Of a DNA stretch of 64,000 nucleotides, positions 1 to 7,707 are shown piece by piece. The stretch is from Aquitalea denitrificans (lineage in GTDB: Bacteria; Pseudomonadota; Gammaproteobacteria; Burkholderiales; Chromobacteriaceae). Location: the NCBI RefSeq assembly GCF_009856625.1, contig NZ_CP047241.1, positions 2,790,001 to 2,854,000 on the forward strand. The letters are read 5' to 3'. Position 1 is the stretch's first letter; each line of letters begins with the position of its first letter. The notes beneath the pieces were generated by a model. That model saw only the letters and a program-made list of their open reading frames with translations. It searched no databases and had not been told where the DNA came from. Position numbers and translations under genes: made by a program.

Positions 1-108
1 AGCGGCAAAGAAGTGGCAAGATTAAAGACGGGAATCGTCTTTTTCGACTACCAGACCCGCCAGGTGGCAGTCATGCCACCGGCCTTCGTCACAAGACTCA
101 ATCAATAA
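1..108 (+). CDS. C-terminal end of an acyl-CoA thioesterase-like (hotdog) protein, 5' part outside the window
   Basis: An open frame enters at base 1 and stops with TAA at 106-108, giving 35 residues. The stretch TGIVFFDYQTR followed by a proline-rich PPAF end resembles the last strand and tail of 4-hydroxybenzoyl-CoA/FadM-type thioesterases, where an FFDY-type motif closes the hotdog fold. Such enzymes hydrolyse acyl-CoA thioesters in the cytoplasm. The catalytic part lies outside the window, so the family call rests on this tail alone. The next gene starts about 17 bases downstream, so co-transcription is likely. Confidence 0.5.
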   Translation, partial: SGKEVARLKTGIVFFDYQTRQVAVMPPAFVTRLNQ

Positions 109-125
109 CAACAGGGGATTCCGTG

Positions 126-539
126 ATGCGTCCATATCCAATCAACAGTCCACAGGCTATTGCCCGTTTGCTGGCAATGTTCATGATTTCCGATGGCAAT
201 ATGGATCCGCGCGAGCTGGACTTGCTGGAAGACGTCAACGTCTACGACCTCATCAACCTGCCTCGCAAACAGTTTGCCCAGGTCCTGGTCGACTACTGTG
301 ACGACATTTCGGATGAAGCAGAACAGGATGGCACCATCCATCTGCTGGACACCGACCGCATCGAAGCCATGCTGGCGGAAGTTACCGACCCGAACAAACG
401 CATTCTCACCTGCGTGCTGGCCATGGATATCAGCAAGTCCGATGGCACTATCAGCGATCCAGAAATCGTCCTGCTGCGCCACATGATGAAAGAGTGGAAT
501 ATCAGCCTGGAAGACCTGGAACGCCAGTTCGTGCGCTAA
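126..539 (+). CDS. TerB-family (tellurite-resistance-like) cytoplasmic protein
   Basis: A 137-residue acidic, all-helical protein without signal or membrane segment. The pattern of two helical halves, each with an acidic loop (MISDGNMDPRE near residue 25, MDISKSDGTISDPE near residue 100), resembles TerB-like domains, which carry acidic metal-binding loops. A GTG sits directly before the chosen ATG (123) and has slightly better spacing from the AGGGG Shine-Dalgarno, so the start could be three bases earlier. It follows the thioesterase fragment and precedes a MoxR ATPase. The biochemical role of isolated TerB domains is not settled and tellurite resistance should not be assumed. Confidence 0.6.
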   Translation: MRPYPINSPQAIARLLAMFMISDGNMDPRELDLLEDVNVYDLINLPRKQFAQVLVDYCDDISDEAEQDGTIHLLDTDRIEAMLAEVTDPNKRILTCVLAMDISKSDGTISDPEIVLLRHMMKEWNISLEDLERQFVR

Positions 540-596
540 AACCACAGGCTCCGGATTCACGGCACGAGGGCTGTGAACCATGCTCCCGGCAGTATG

Positions 597-626
597 AAAG
601 CCGCCCCGGCTGCCCGCGGCGGCTTT
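597..626 (+). terminator. GC-rich hairpin, possible weak terminator
   Basis: AAAGCCGCC (597-605) pairs with GGCGGCTTT (618-626) around a 12-base loop. It lies between the TerB-like and MoxR genes. The tail is only TTTAGTATTT, so it may be a weak terminator or an mRNA-stability element. Confidence 0.45.
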
Positions 627-655
627 AGTATTTGATAACAACAGGGCTAACCCAC

Positions 656-1507
656 ATGAACACACGCTTTAGCGGCAGCACACACTACGTTGCCACCGAC
701 GACCTGATGATGGCAGTGAATGCCGCCATTACCCTGCAGCGCCCGCTACTGGTCAAGGGCGAACCCGGTACCGGCAAGACCATGCTGGCCGAAGAAATTG
801 CCGCCAGCCTGGGACGCCAGTTGATCATCTGGCCGATCAAGTCCACCACCAAGGCCCAACACGGCCTGTATGAATACGATGCGGTATCGCGCCTGCGCGA
901 TTCGCAACTGGGCGATGCCAAAGTCCATGACATCAGCAACTACATCATAAAGGGCCAGCTGTGGCAGGCATTCGAGGCGGATACCGCGCCGGTGCTGCTG
1001 ATTGATGAAATCGACAAGGCCGATATCGAATTCCCCAACGACCTGCTGCGCGAGCTGGACCAGATGGAATTCTTCGTGCACGAAACCCAGCAGTTCGTGC
1101 GCGCCAGACAGCGCCCCATCATCATCATTACCTCGAACAATGAAAAGGAGCTGCCGGACGCCTTTCTGCGCCGCTGCTTCTTCCACTACATCCGCTTCCC
1201 GGAGCGGGAAACCATGCAGGCCATCATCGACGTGCACTACCCCGGCTTGCAACAGCAACTGGTGGCGCAGGCACTGGAAGTATTCTTTGCCATCCGCGAA
1301 TTGCCGGGGCTGAAAAAGAAACCCACTACCTCGGAACTGCTGGACTGGCTAAAGCTACTGGGTAGCGAAGGCATAGACAGCGATGAGCTGGCACAAGGCC
1401 ACGGCAATGCCAGCCTGCCGCCTCTGGCCGGGGCATTGCTGAAAAACGAGCAGGACATCTCCTTGTTCGAGCGACTGGCCAATATGGCCAGACTGCGCCG
1501 TGGCTGA
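656..1507 (+). CDS. MoxR-family AAA+ ATPase
   Basis: A 283-residue AAA+ protein with Walker A GEPGTGKT near residue 39, Walker B VLLIDEIDKAD near residue 115, and a sensor-1 region IIIITSNNEKELPDAFLRR. MoxR proteins are chaperone-like ATPases that usually act with a von Willebrand factor A (CoxE-type) partner in maturation of metal enzymes or envelope complexes. No VWA gene is adjacent. The ATG at 656 was preferred to an in-frame TTG at 632, which adds eight unconserved residues. Its last codons overlap the xerC GTG start by 8 bases, implying translational coupling with the recombinase gene. Confidence 0.85.
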   Translation: MNTRFSGSTHYVATDDLMMAVNAAITLQRPLLVKGEPGTGKTMLAEEIAASLGRQLIIWPIKSTTKAQHGLYEYDAVSRLRDSQLGDAKVHDISNYIIKGQLWQAFEADTAPVLLIDEIDKADIEFPNDLLRELDQMEFFVHETQQFVRARQRPIIIITSNNEKELPDAFLRRCFFHYIRFPERETMQAIIDVHYPGLQQQLVAQALEVFFAIRELPGLKKKPTTSELLDWLKLLGSEGIDSDELAQGHGNASLPPLAGALLKNEQDISLFERLANMARLRRG

Positions 1508-2384
1508 AACATCCGACCTGCTACAAGGCTTTGCCGCCCAACTGCGCTTGCAGGGCAAGAGCCCGCACACACAGGACGCTTACCTGCGCGACCTGCAAGG
1601 GCTGCAAAGCCTGCTGGGTGAGCGTGACTGGCTGCACGTCAGGCCAGACGACATCCGCAAGGCCATGGCTACCCTGCACGCACGCGGCATGGGCAGCCGC
1701 AGCCTGGCACGTAAGCTGTCATCCTGGCGTCAGTTTTACGACTGGCTGTTGCGCGAGCAACAGCTTGATGCCAACCCCTGCCTGGGCTTGCGTGCCCCCA
1801 AGCAGGACAAACCACTGCCAAAGGCACTGCCCGTTGACGGCACCGCAGCGCTGCTGGAACACATTCCACCCGAAGACATGCTCAGTCTACGTGACCGGGC
1901 CTTGTTCGAGCTGATGTATTCCTCTGGACTGCGCCTATCGGAAGCCGTAGCACTTAATCTGGCCGATATGGACTTGTCCGAGCAACTGGTACGGGTACAC
2001 GGCAAGGGCAACAAAACGCGGCTACTCCCCATCGGCCGCACTGCGCGGGAATACCTGCAGCAATGGCTGCAGGAAAGAGCTGCCGAAACAGGCTGCCAGG
2101 CGGTATTTGTCGGTCAGCACGGCAAGCGTCTTGGTGCCAGACAGGTACAGAAACGGCTAGCCGAATGGGCGATCCGCACCGGCATGGACAGGCATGTCCA
2201 CCCGCACATGCTGCGCCACTCGTTTGCTACCCACCTGTTGCAATCATCCGGCGACCTGCGGGCGGTACAAGAGCTGCTGGGGCACGCCAATCTGTCCACC
2301 ACCCAGATCTACACCGCGCTGGACTTCCAGCATCTGGCCAAGGTGTACGATGCCGCCCACCCCCGCGCCCGCAAGAAAGATTGA
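1500..2384 (+). CDS. xerC: Tyrosine recombinase XerC
   Basis: A 294-residue site-specific recombinase of the XerC/XerD pair, which resolves chromosome dimers at dif together with FtsK. The N-terminal SAM-like DNA-binding domain (about 5-90) precedes the catalytic domain. Visible active-site residues are Arg in SGLRLSEA, Lys in GKGNKTRLLP, His and Arg in HMLRHSFATH, His in LLGHANLSTT and the Tyr in TQIYTALDFQHL. The ending DFQHLAKVYDAAHPRA is typical of XerC rather than XerD. Translation starts at GTG inside the end of the MoxR gene. It is not associated with an attC array, so it is not an integron integrase. Confidence 0.92.
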   Translation: MAETSDLLQGFAAQLRLQGKSPHTQDAYLRDLQGLQSLLGERDWLHVRPDDIRKAMATLHARGMGSRSLARKLSSWRQFYDWLLREQQLDANPCLGLRAPKQDKPLPKALPVDGTAALLEHIPPEDMLSLRDRALFELMYSSGLRLSEAVALNLADMDLSEQLVRVHGKGNKTRLLPIGRTAREYLQQWLQERAAETGCQAVFVGQHGKRLGARQVQKRLAEWAIRTGMDRHVHPHMLRHSFATHLLQSSGDLRAVQELLGHANLSTTQIYTALDFQHLAKVYDAAHPRARKKD

Positions 2385-2406
2385 CCCCGACCTGATGCCA
2401 GCAACA

Positions 2407-2436
2407 AAAAAGCGCCGGCTGCTGCCGGCGCTTTTG
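2407..2436. terminator. Bidirectional rho-independent terminator between xerC and pepD
   Basis: AGCGCCGGC (2411-2419) pairs with GCCGGCGCT (2424-2432) around a TGCT loop, flanked by an A-run on the left and a T-run on the right. It lies between the convergent xerC and pepD and can serve both strands. Confidence 0.88.
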
Positions 2437-2455
2437 TATACATGCCCAACCCCGC

Positions 2456-3913
2456 TCAAGCGCGGCGTGGCACTGCAGCCAGCACGGCCTTGAGCAGTTG
2501 CCAGGCCTTGTCAACCGAGGCCAGCTCCACCCGCTCGCCCGGCGCATGGGCACCACGAATGGTCGGTCCGAAGGAAACCATGTCCATGGCGGGATATTTG
2601 GCACCGATGATGCCGCACTCCAGTCCGGCATGAATCACCTGTACGCCGGACTTGCCACCGAACTCCTGGGTATAAACCTGCTGGAACAAGGCCAGCAACG
2701 GCGACTGCGGATTGGGTGCCCAGCCCGGGTAGCCGCCTTCCATTTCCACGGCGAAACCGGCCAGGCCAAACAAGCTTTCAACTTCCCGCGCCAGCATCCA
2801 GGTGCCGGAATCCAGCAGCGAACGCACCATCAGGTTGGCAAATACCTTGCCATTTTCCACCCGCACCACGCCCAGATTGTTCGAGGTTTCCACCACACCG
2901 CTGACCCGCTGGCTCATGCGCTTGACCCCATGCGGTGCCGCATGCAATGCCGCCAGAATGGCAGCCTGATCAGCAGCATCCAGCACGACATCGGCACTGC
3001 ACACCTCGGCCACCACGGTGATGCCCTCGTCCACACCGGCCAGTTCGAAACGCAGCAAGGACTGGAAGGCATCCAGCTTGGCCGCCAGCAGGTCTGCATC
3101 CGCGGCCGGATAGGCCACTACGGCAACCGCTTCGCGCGACAGGGCGTTGCGGGCCGTACCTCCGGTAAAGGACACCAGACGCAAATCGGTTTTCGCTTCC
3201 AGTTCACGCAGCAAACGTACCAGCAGCTTGTTGGCATTGCCGCGGCCAAGATGAATGTCAGCCCCGGAATGCCCGCCCTTCAGCCCGCGAATGGACAGGG
3301 ACACAACCTGATAACCGGCCGGCAGCGCCACGGTAGCGTAGCTGCGCGTGACGTTGACATCCACGCCACCGGCACAGCCCATGTAAAACTCGCCCCATTC
3401 TTCGGTATCGATATTGATCATCATGCTGCCTTGCAACAGCCCTGGCTCCAGACCCAGTGCACCGCCCATGCCGGCCTCTTCGTCCAGCGTCATCAGCACT
3501 TCCACCGGGCCATGCGCAATATCGTCGCTGGCCAGCACGGCCAGGCCCATGGCAACGCCGATACCGTTATCGGCACCGAGGGTGGTGTTCTCCGCCACCA
3601 GCCAGCCATCCTGCAATACCGGGCGGATCGGGTCTTTGAAGAAATCGTGCTCGGTGCCGGTATTGGCCTGACATACCATATCCAGATGCCCCTGCAATAC
3701 CACGCCGACGCGATCTTCCAGACCGGGCGTTGCCGCTTTGCGTACGATCAGGTTGCCCGCGGCGTCCACCACGGTTTGCAAACCGCGCAACTCGGCCCAG
3801 CCCTTGAGATAGTCGCGCAATTGCTGTTCGTGCTTGGAGGGACGGGGAATGTCGCACAGGGTCTGGAAATGCTCCCAAACGGCCTGCGGCTGAAGCTCGG
3901 CGATGTTAACCAC
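2456..3913 (-). CDS. pepD: Aminoacyl-histidine dipeptidase (peptidase D, M20 family)
   Basis: A 485-residue cytosolic Zn dipeptidase, the same length as E. coli PepD, cleaving Xaa-His and other dipeptides. Metal and catalytic motifs are visible: LQGHLDMVCQ (His and Asp), TLGADNGIGVAM (bridging Asp), LMTLDEEAGMGG (catalytic Glu pair) and IHAGLECGI toward the C-terminus. The start is a GTG at 3911-3913 preceded by AAGGA at a 6-base spacing. A longer frame to 4030 adds a basic, unconserved N-terminus and was not used. The gene converges on xerC across a shared terminator. Confidence 0.93.
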   Translation of the reverse strand: MVNIAELQPQAVWEHFQTLCDIPRPSKHEQQLRDYLKGWAELRGLQTVVDAAGNLIVRKAATPGLEDRVGVVLQGHLDMVCQANTGTEHDFFKDPIRPVLQDGWLVAENTTLGADNGIGVAMGLAVLASDDIAHGPVEVLMTLDEEAGMGGALGLEPGLLQGSMMINIDTEEWGEFYMGCAGGVDVNVTRSYATVALPAGYQVVSLSIRGLKGGHSGADIHLGRGNANKLLVRLLRELEAKTDLRLVSFTGGTARNALSREAVAVVAYPAADADLLAAKLDAFQSLLRFELAGVDEGITVVAEVCSADVVLDAADQAAILAALHAAPHGVKRMSQRVSGVVETSNNLGVVRVENGKVFANLMVRSLLDSGTWMLAREVESLFGLAGFAVEMEGGYPGWAPNPQSPLLALFQQVYTQEFGGKSGVQVIHAGLECGIIGAKYPAMDMVSFGPTIRGAHAPGERVELASVDKAWQLLKAVLAAVPRRA

Positions 3914-4103
3914 AATATATCCTTTGACATGACATGCTGACGGGCATCTTTTGCGCCGCCATCGATGGAGCGTAGCAGAGACTGTCAATGACAGCCCTGT
4001 TTTGTACACAATCGACTTTATCATGCACACGCCGCCCGGTCATGCGGCATTGCACTAGCCAGGCGCTGTCCTGCCGCTGGCTACAGCCGCCAAAACCGGG
4101 AAA

Positions 4104-4889
4104 TCAGGCAGGCATCAGCAATGGGGCATTAACCAGCGGTACAGCCGAGCGCATATAGTGATCCAGCAGCATCCGCATGAACTGATGGCTCTTGCAGATG
4201 GCATGGCGCAACTGGCTGATGGTTTCTACCGATGGATGTGGTCCTACCAGGGTGACGATGATTTCCAGTGCCTCCCAGGGATGGGCATCGTCATATCTGG
4301 CATGCAGCTTCAGCCACTTCATGGCCTTGGTGCGCACCGCATCACCAAACTGGTTTGCATAATGCGGTTTGGCACACACCCTGGCCGACCACTCACCGGT
4401 CGCCCCTTCGATGGCGTAGTTGGTTGCTGCCATGGCCACGGCCAGCGTATCCCGGTCGCACACCTGCCAGCACCACTGGCTCAGGCACAGGGTTTCCAGC
4501 GCCTGTGTGCCATGCACCATGGCAGGAACATCTACCCCAGATTCAGCCGCCCAGTTGACCCAGTGATCGGCATGGTTCTGTTCTACCCGGATATTGCGGA
4601 TCAGATAGCGGCGTGCCATATCTTGCCCCAGCCCTTGGCCATAGCGGATTTTAAGCAGATTCATGGCCATGTATTGCGGAAACTGCTCAATCACCGGCCA
4701 ACCACCGGACAGAAAGGCCTTGTGTGTTACATGATCAAGTCGGGCTTCCTGCATCCGGGTAAACAATTCGTGCTCCACCACCGCGCTTTTATAACGGTCG
4801 CAATAGTGGACCAACTCCTGCGTCCAGGCTGGATAACTGCAAACATCCATCAGCGGACCGGTGCGGACAAATTGCTGCTGGTCTGACAT
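4104..4889 (-). CDS. TenA/PqqC-like heme-oxygenase-fold protein, CADD-like di-iron oxygenase candidate
   Basis: A 261-residue all-helical soluble protein of the TenA_2/iron-containing redox superfamily. Candidate metal ligands are E103 with H106 or H109 (RVEQNHADHW), E161 (NYAIEGATGEW) and the H-x3-D-x2-H set H196, D200, H203 (LHARYDDAHPWE). This spacing matches the H174/D178/H181 arrangement of Chlamydia CADD, a self-sacrificing oxygenase that makes p-aminobenzoate. The pABA role here is inference; thiaminase-like or other oxidase roles remain possible. The ATG at 4889 follows AGGAAAG. A TTG that would overlap the upstream stop was rejected. It lies 29 bases after the GGDEF-EAL gene on the same strand. 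Confidence 0.7.
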   Translation of the reverse strand: MSDQQQFVRTGPLMDVCSYPAWTQELVHYCDRYKSAVVEHELFTRMQEARLDHVTHKAFLSGGWPVIEQFPQYMAMNLLKIRYGQGLGQDMARRYLIRNIRVEQNHADHWVNWAAESGVDVPAMVHGTQALETLCLSQWCWQVCDRDTLAVAMAATNYAIEGATGEWSARVCAKPHYANQFGDAVRTKAMKWLKLHARYDDAHPWEALEIIVTLVGPHPSVETISQLRHAICKSHQFMRMLLDHYMRSAVPLVNAPLLMPA

Positions 4890-4918
4890 GCTTTCATTCT
4901 TTCCTGAAAAGGTCCGTA

Positions 4919-7363
4919 TCAACTGCGGTCGGGCCAGCGGTATACGGCGGATTCTGGCTGGCCATGAGCAGGATAAACAAAGGGTTGCGGCTCGCCAATA
5001 TAATAGCCCTGCGCATAATCCACGCCGATCTCCTGCAATGCAGCAAGTATTTCCGGGGCACTGACAAACTCTGCAATCGTCTTTTTTCCGGTCACATGTC
5101 CGATATGGTTGATCATTTCTACCATGGCCCGGTCCACCGAATCATTCACCATGTCCTTGACGAAACTGCCATCAATTTTCAGGTAATCCACCGGCAGATG
5201 CTTGAGATAGACAAAAGAGGACATGCCGGCACCAAAGTCATCCAGTGAAAAATGGCAGCCCAGGCCCTTGAGTTCGCTGATAAAACGCGTGGCCTGCTGC
5301 AGATTGGAAATGGCACTGGTTTCCGTGACTTCAAAGCAGATCATCCCCGGTGCAATGGCATAGCTGACAAACTGCCGACGGATGAAATCAAGGAAATTGT
5401 CATCGCACAACGTGGCACCGGACAAGTTGATGGCACATAGCGAGATTGAATGATCGCCCTGCTCCTGACGCTGCCACAAAGTTTCAAACGCCAGACGCAC
5501 CACGATGCGGTCGATGTCGGGCATCAAACCAAAGCGCTCGGCGGCGGGAATGAATGCACCAGGCAGGATGATGCTATCGGCCTCATCCCGTAAACGCAGC
5601 AGCACCTCGACATGCCGTCCGCTCTTTTTCCCTTCATGCAGCAAGGGGATGATGTCCTGGCTGTACAGACAGAAACGCTCCTCCTCCATGGCTGAACGCA
5701 AGCGCTGCACCCAGGCCATTTCTACCGAACGGACTGCCAGCTCAGTATCTTTCGAACTGTACAACTGAATGCGATTGCGGCCTTTTTCCTTTGCCATGTA
5801 ACAGGCAATGTCCGCTGCCTGCATGGCCTCGGCCAACGTAGCACCCGGCTCGCCCAGAAACACCAGACCAATACTGGTGCTGATGGAAAAGGGAATCCCC
5901 TCCCACTGGAAACCTGCCAGTTGTACTGCACGGCGCAGGCGATCGGCCTTGTCCAGCGCAGTATCGATACGGCAGTCCTCCAGCAAGACCCCGAACTCAT
6001 CTCCACCCAGCCTGGCCAACACATCGGACAAACCCAACTGCTCCTGCAGCACGCGGCAAACCTGGCGCAGCAACTCATCTCCTGCAGCATGACCGTTGGT
6101 GTCATTGACCAGTTTGAATTGGTCCAGATCGACAAACAGCAACGCATGCGAGGTATCAGTCACCATCAGCCGGCTCAGGGCGCGCGTTACGCGCTGTTCA
6201 AACTCACGCCGGTTGTACAGCCCGGTCAATGCATCGTGTGCGGCCTGCCAGGAAAGATGGTTGATGTATTGCTGCTCGATGGACTTGTCATGCAGTACCA
6301 GTACCAGGCCATCCACTACGCCCTGCGCATCACGAATGGGCGAAGCCACCAGCGAAACCATATGGCTGCTGCCATCTATGCCTTGCAGTCGCAAACTGGG
6401 GAAAGTCTGCTTGCTTTCGCAGTGGGCACGCAGCTGACTGGTGGTGACCAGATCCATACTGCTGCCGGACAGGTCAATCATGGAGAAGACATCTTCAAAA
6501 TAGCGACCCAACACTTGCTGGCCACCGCCAAGCAGGTGCTGGGCCACTGCATTGAGGTAACCGAGCTGGCCGGACAGATCGATGGTAATCACCGCATCGC
6601 CAATGGCATTAAGGGTGGTTTCCACGCGGTCCTTCTCAGCATTGAGTTCAGCCTGAAAGCGGGCCGACTGACGCAGCAGCACCCGTACTTGTCGCACCGT
6701 CAGCAGCAACAGGGCCGAGCCTGCCAGCAGATTCAGCCACAGCAACAAGGTGGTGGCAAAACGCGAGCCCTCACCCAGCACTTCGGAAAATGCTCGTGCC
6801 GGCGGCTTGAGTTCCTCATTGATCTCGACAATGCGTCGCCTGAGCACCTGAAGCTCATCGTCGCTGATGTAGCCATGATTGAAACCGCTGTGCAGCCGCT
6901 CGGCAATGGCTGATGTTTCCGCCACGTAGCGGTCGCCTATTTCCCAGTAATGAATGGCCTGGCTCAGATAGCTGACGTGCCGGAACCACAAGAAAGCCGC
7001 CATGACATTGTCGATATCATCCGGATGATTGCCCCCTTGCAGCAGCCCGGCGCGTGCCAGTTCCAAATCGGGTGATGCGCGATCCAGCGCCAGCCGCGCC
7101 TGACGGTCGCCCAACTGGATGGCAATGGCTGACTTGTAGGCATGAAAATCCTGCTCGGAACGACTAGCGGCATAGCGCGAGAGATAGTAGATGGCATCTT
7201 TCTGCGCCTTGGACCACAACCCTTCACCACCCACGTAGGCGCGGATGGTAGACAGGACATTCAGACTGAACACACTTACCAGCAGCAAGGCGCCGACAAT
7301 CGTTACGAAGGGCCAGACCACCCGGATCAGCTTGCGGCTGCCATACGCGCTCATCGCAGACAT
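4919..7363 (-). CDS. Membrane-bound PAS-GGDEF-EAL cyclic-di-GMP enzyme
   Basis: An 814-residue inner-membrane signalling protein. A TM helix (about 12-36) and a second (about 207-228) enclose a periplasmic helical sensor of about 165 residues. Then come a PAS domain (about 245-365), GGDEF (about 375-540) and EAL (about 555-800). The cyclase signature RLGGDEF is intact. EAL residues are largely kept: EVLLRL in place of EALLR, CAINLSG, CFEVTETS, SLDDFGAG, YLKIDGSFV and GYYIGEPQP. Both cyclase and phosphodiesterase activity are therefore possible. The first ATG follows GGGAG at about 4 bases. A strong promoter candidate lies about 160 bases upstream. Confidence 0.92.
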   Translation of the reverse strand: MSAMSAYGSRKLIRVVWPFVTIVGALLLVSVFSLNVLSTIRAYVGGEGLWSKAQKDAIYYLSRYAASRSEQDFHAYKSAIAIQLGDRQARLALDRASPDLELARAGLLQGGNHPDDIDNVMAAFLWFRHVSYLSQAIHYWEIGDRYVAETSAIAERLHSGFNHGYISDDELQVLRRRIVEINEELKPPARAFSEVLGEGSRFATTLLLWLNLLAGSALLLLTVRQVRVLLRQSARFQAELNAEKDRVETTLNAIGDAVITIDLSGQLGYLNAVAQHLLGGGQQVLGRYFEDVFSMIDLSGSSMDLVTTSQLRAHCESKQTFPSLRLQGIDGSSHMVSLVASPIRDAQGVVDGLVLVLHDKSIEQQYINHLSWQAAHDALTGLYNRREFEQRVTRALSRLMVTDTSHALLFVDLDQFKLVNDTNGHAAGDELLRQVCRVLQEQLGLSDVLARLGGDEFGVLLEDCRIDTALDKADRLRRAVQLAGFQWEGIPFSISTSIGLVFLGEPGATLAEAMQAADIACYMAKEKGRNRIQLYSSKDTELAVRSVEMAWVQRLRSAMEEERFCLYSQDIIPLLHEGKKSGRHVEVLLRLRDEADSIILPGAFIPAAERFGLMPDIDRIVVRLAFETLWQRQEQGDHSISLCAINLSGATLCDDNFLDFIRRQFVSYAIAPGMICFEVTETSAISNLQQATRFISELKGLGCHFSLDDFGAGMSSFVYLKHLPVDYLKIDGSFVKDMVNDSVDRAMVEMINHIGHVTGKKTIAEFVSAPEILAALQEIGVDYAQGYYIGEPQPFVYPAHGQPESAVYRWPDRS

Positions 7364-7519
7364 TAAGCTCCCTTGCTATGTTTTCCCAGGTATGCGGTTG
7401 CCATGACAGCTGATCCTCACTGACAGCAGGCCCTGCACCAACAATGCCGCCAGCCCTGGCCGCACAGCCGGTTTCAGTTAGCTTGCGCGATCAAGTGATT
7501 GCGATCATCTATCAATCTT

Positions 7520-7548
7520 ATTTGAATGTCTATTAAACAAACTGTCAA
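7520..7548 (-). promoter_or_regulatory. Sigma-70 promoter candidate for the GGDEF-EAL gene
   Basis: Read on the minus strand, a perfect -35 TTGACA (7543-7548) is followed after 17 bases by TCAAAT (7520-7525), which matches TATAAT at four of six positions. Transcription would begin near 7513, leaving a leader of about 150 bases before the start codon. Confidence 0.5.
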
Positions 7549-7640
7549 TGCCAAAGTAATTTCATTCGGCATATCGCTCTTTGGGTATAGCCTTCTTTGC
7601 CAGTGCTGACCGGCTGATTTGCAGATACTGCCGCTGGCAA

Positions 7641-7665
7641 TAAAAAAGCTGCCAACGGCAGCTTT
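7641..7665 (-). terminator. Rho-independent terminator of the Atm1-like exporter gene
   Basis: AAAGCTGCC (7645-7653) and GGCAGCTTT (7657-7665) form a hairpin. On the minus strand it is followed by a run of T residues, as expected downstream of the gene ending at 7708. Confidence 0.85.
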
Positions 7666-7707
7666 GCGTTCATGGATATGTCCATCGCCGACGCACGTCA
7701 GCCCAGT

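Larger units (their letters stand above)
7364..7707. other. Intergenic region between GGDEF-EAL and ABC exporter genes
   Basis: No gene was seen in these 344 bases. The stretch 7495-7600 is AT-rich compared with its surroundings and holds the minus-strand promoter candidate. The end at 7641-7665 holds the terminator of the exporter gene. Confidence 0.6.

Noticed and set aside
1500..2384. Phage or integron integrase
   Set aside because: The C-terminal DFQHLAKVYDAAHPRA and overall length are those of housekeeping XerC; no attachment repeats, cassettes or phage genes are nearby.
2498..3940. 480-codon plus-strand frame opposite pepD
   Set aside because: Antisense shadow. The pepD frame carries all M20 motifs, a good Shine-Dalgarno and the right length.
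4890..4922. Upstream TTG start for the TenA/CADD-like gene
   Set aside because: It would overlap the GGDEF-EAL stop codon and lacks a Shine-Dalgarno; the ATG at 4889 has AGGAAAG upstream and starts where similarity begins.
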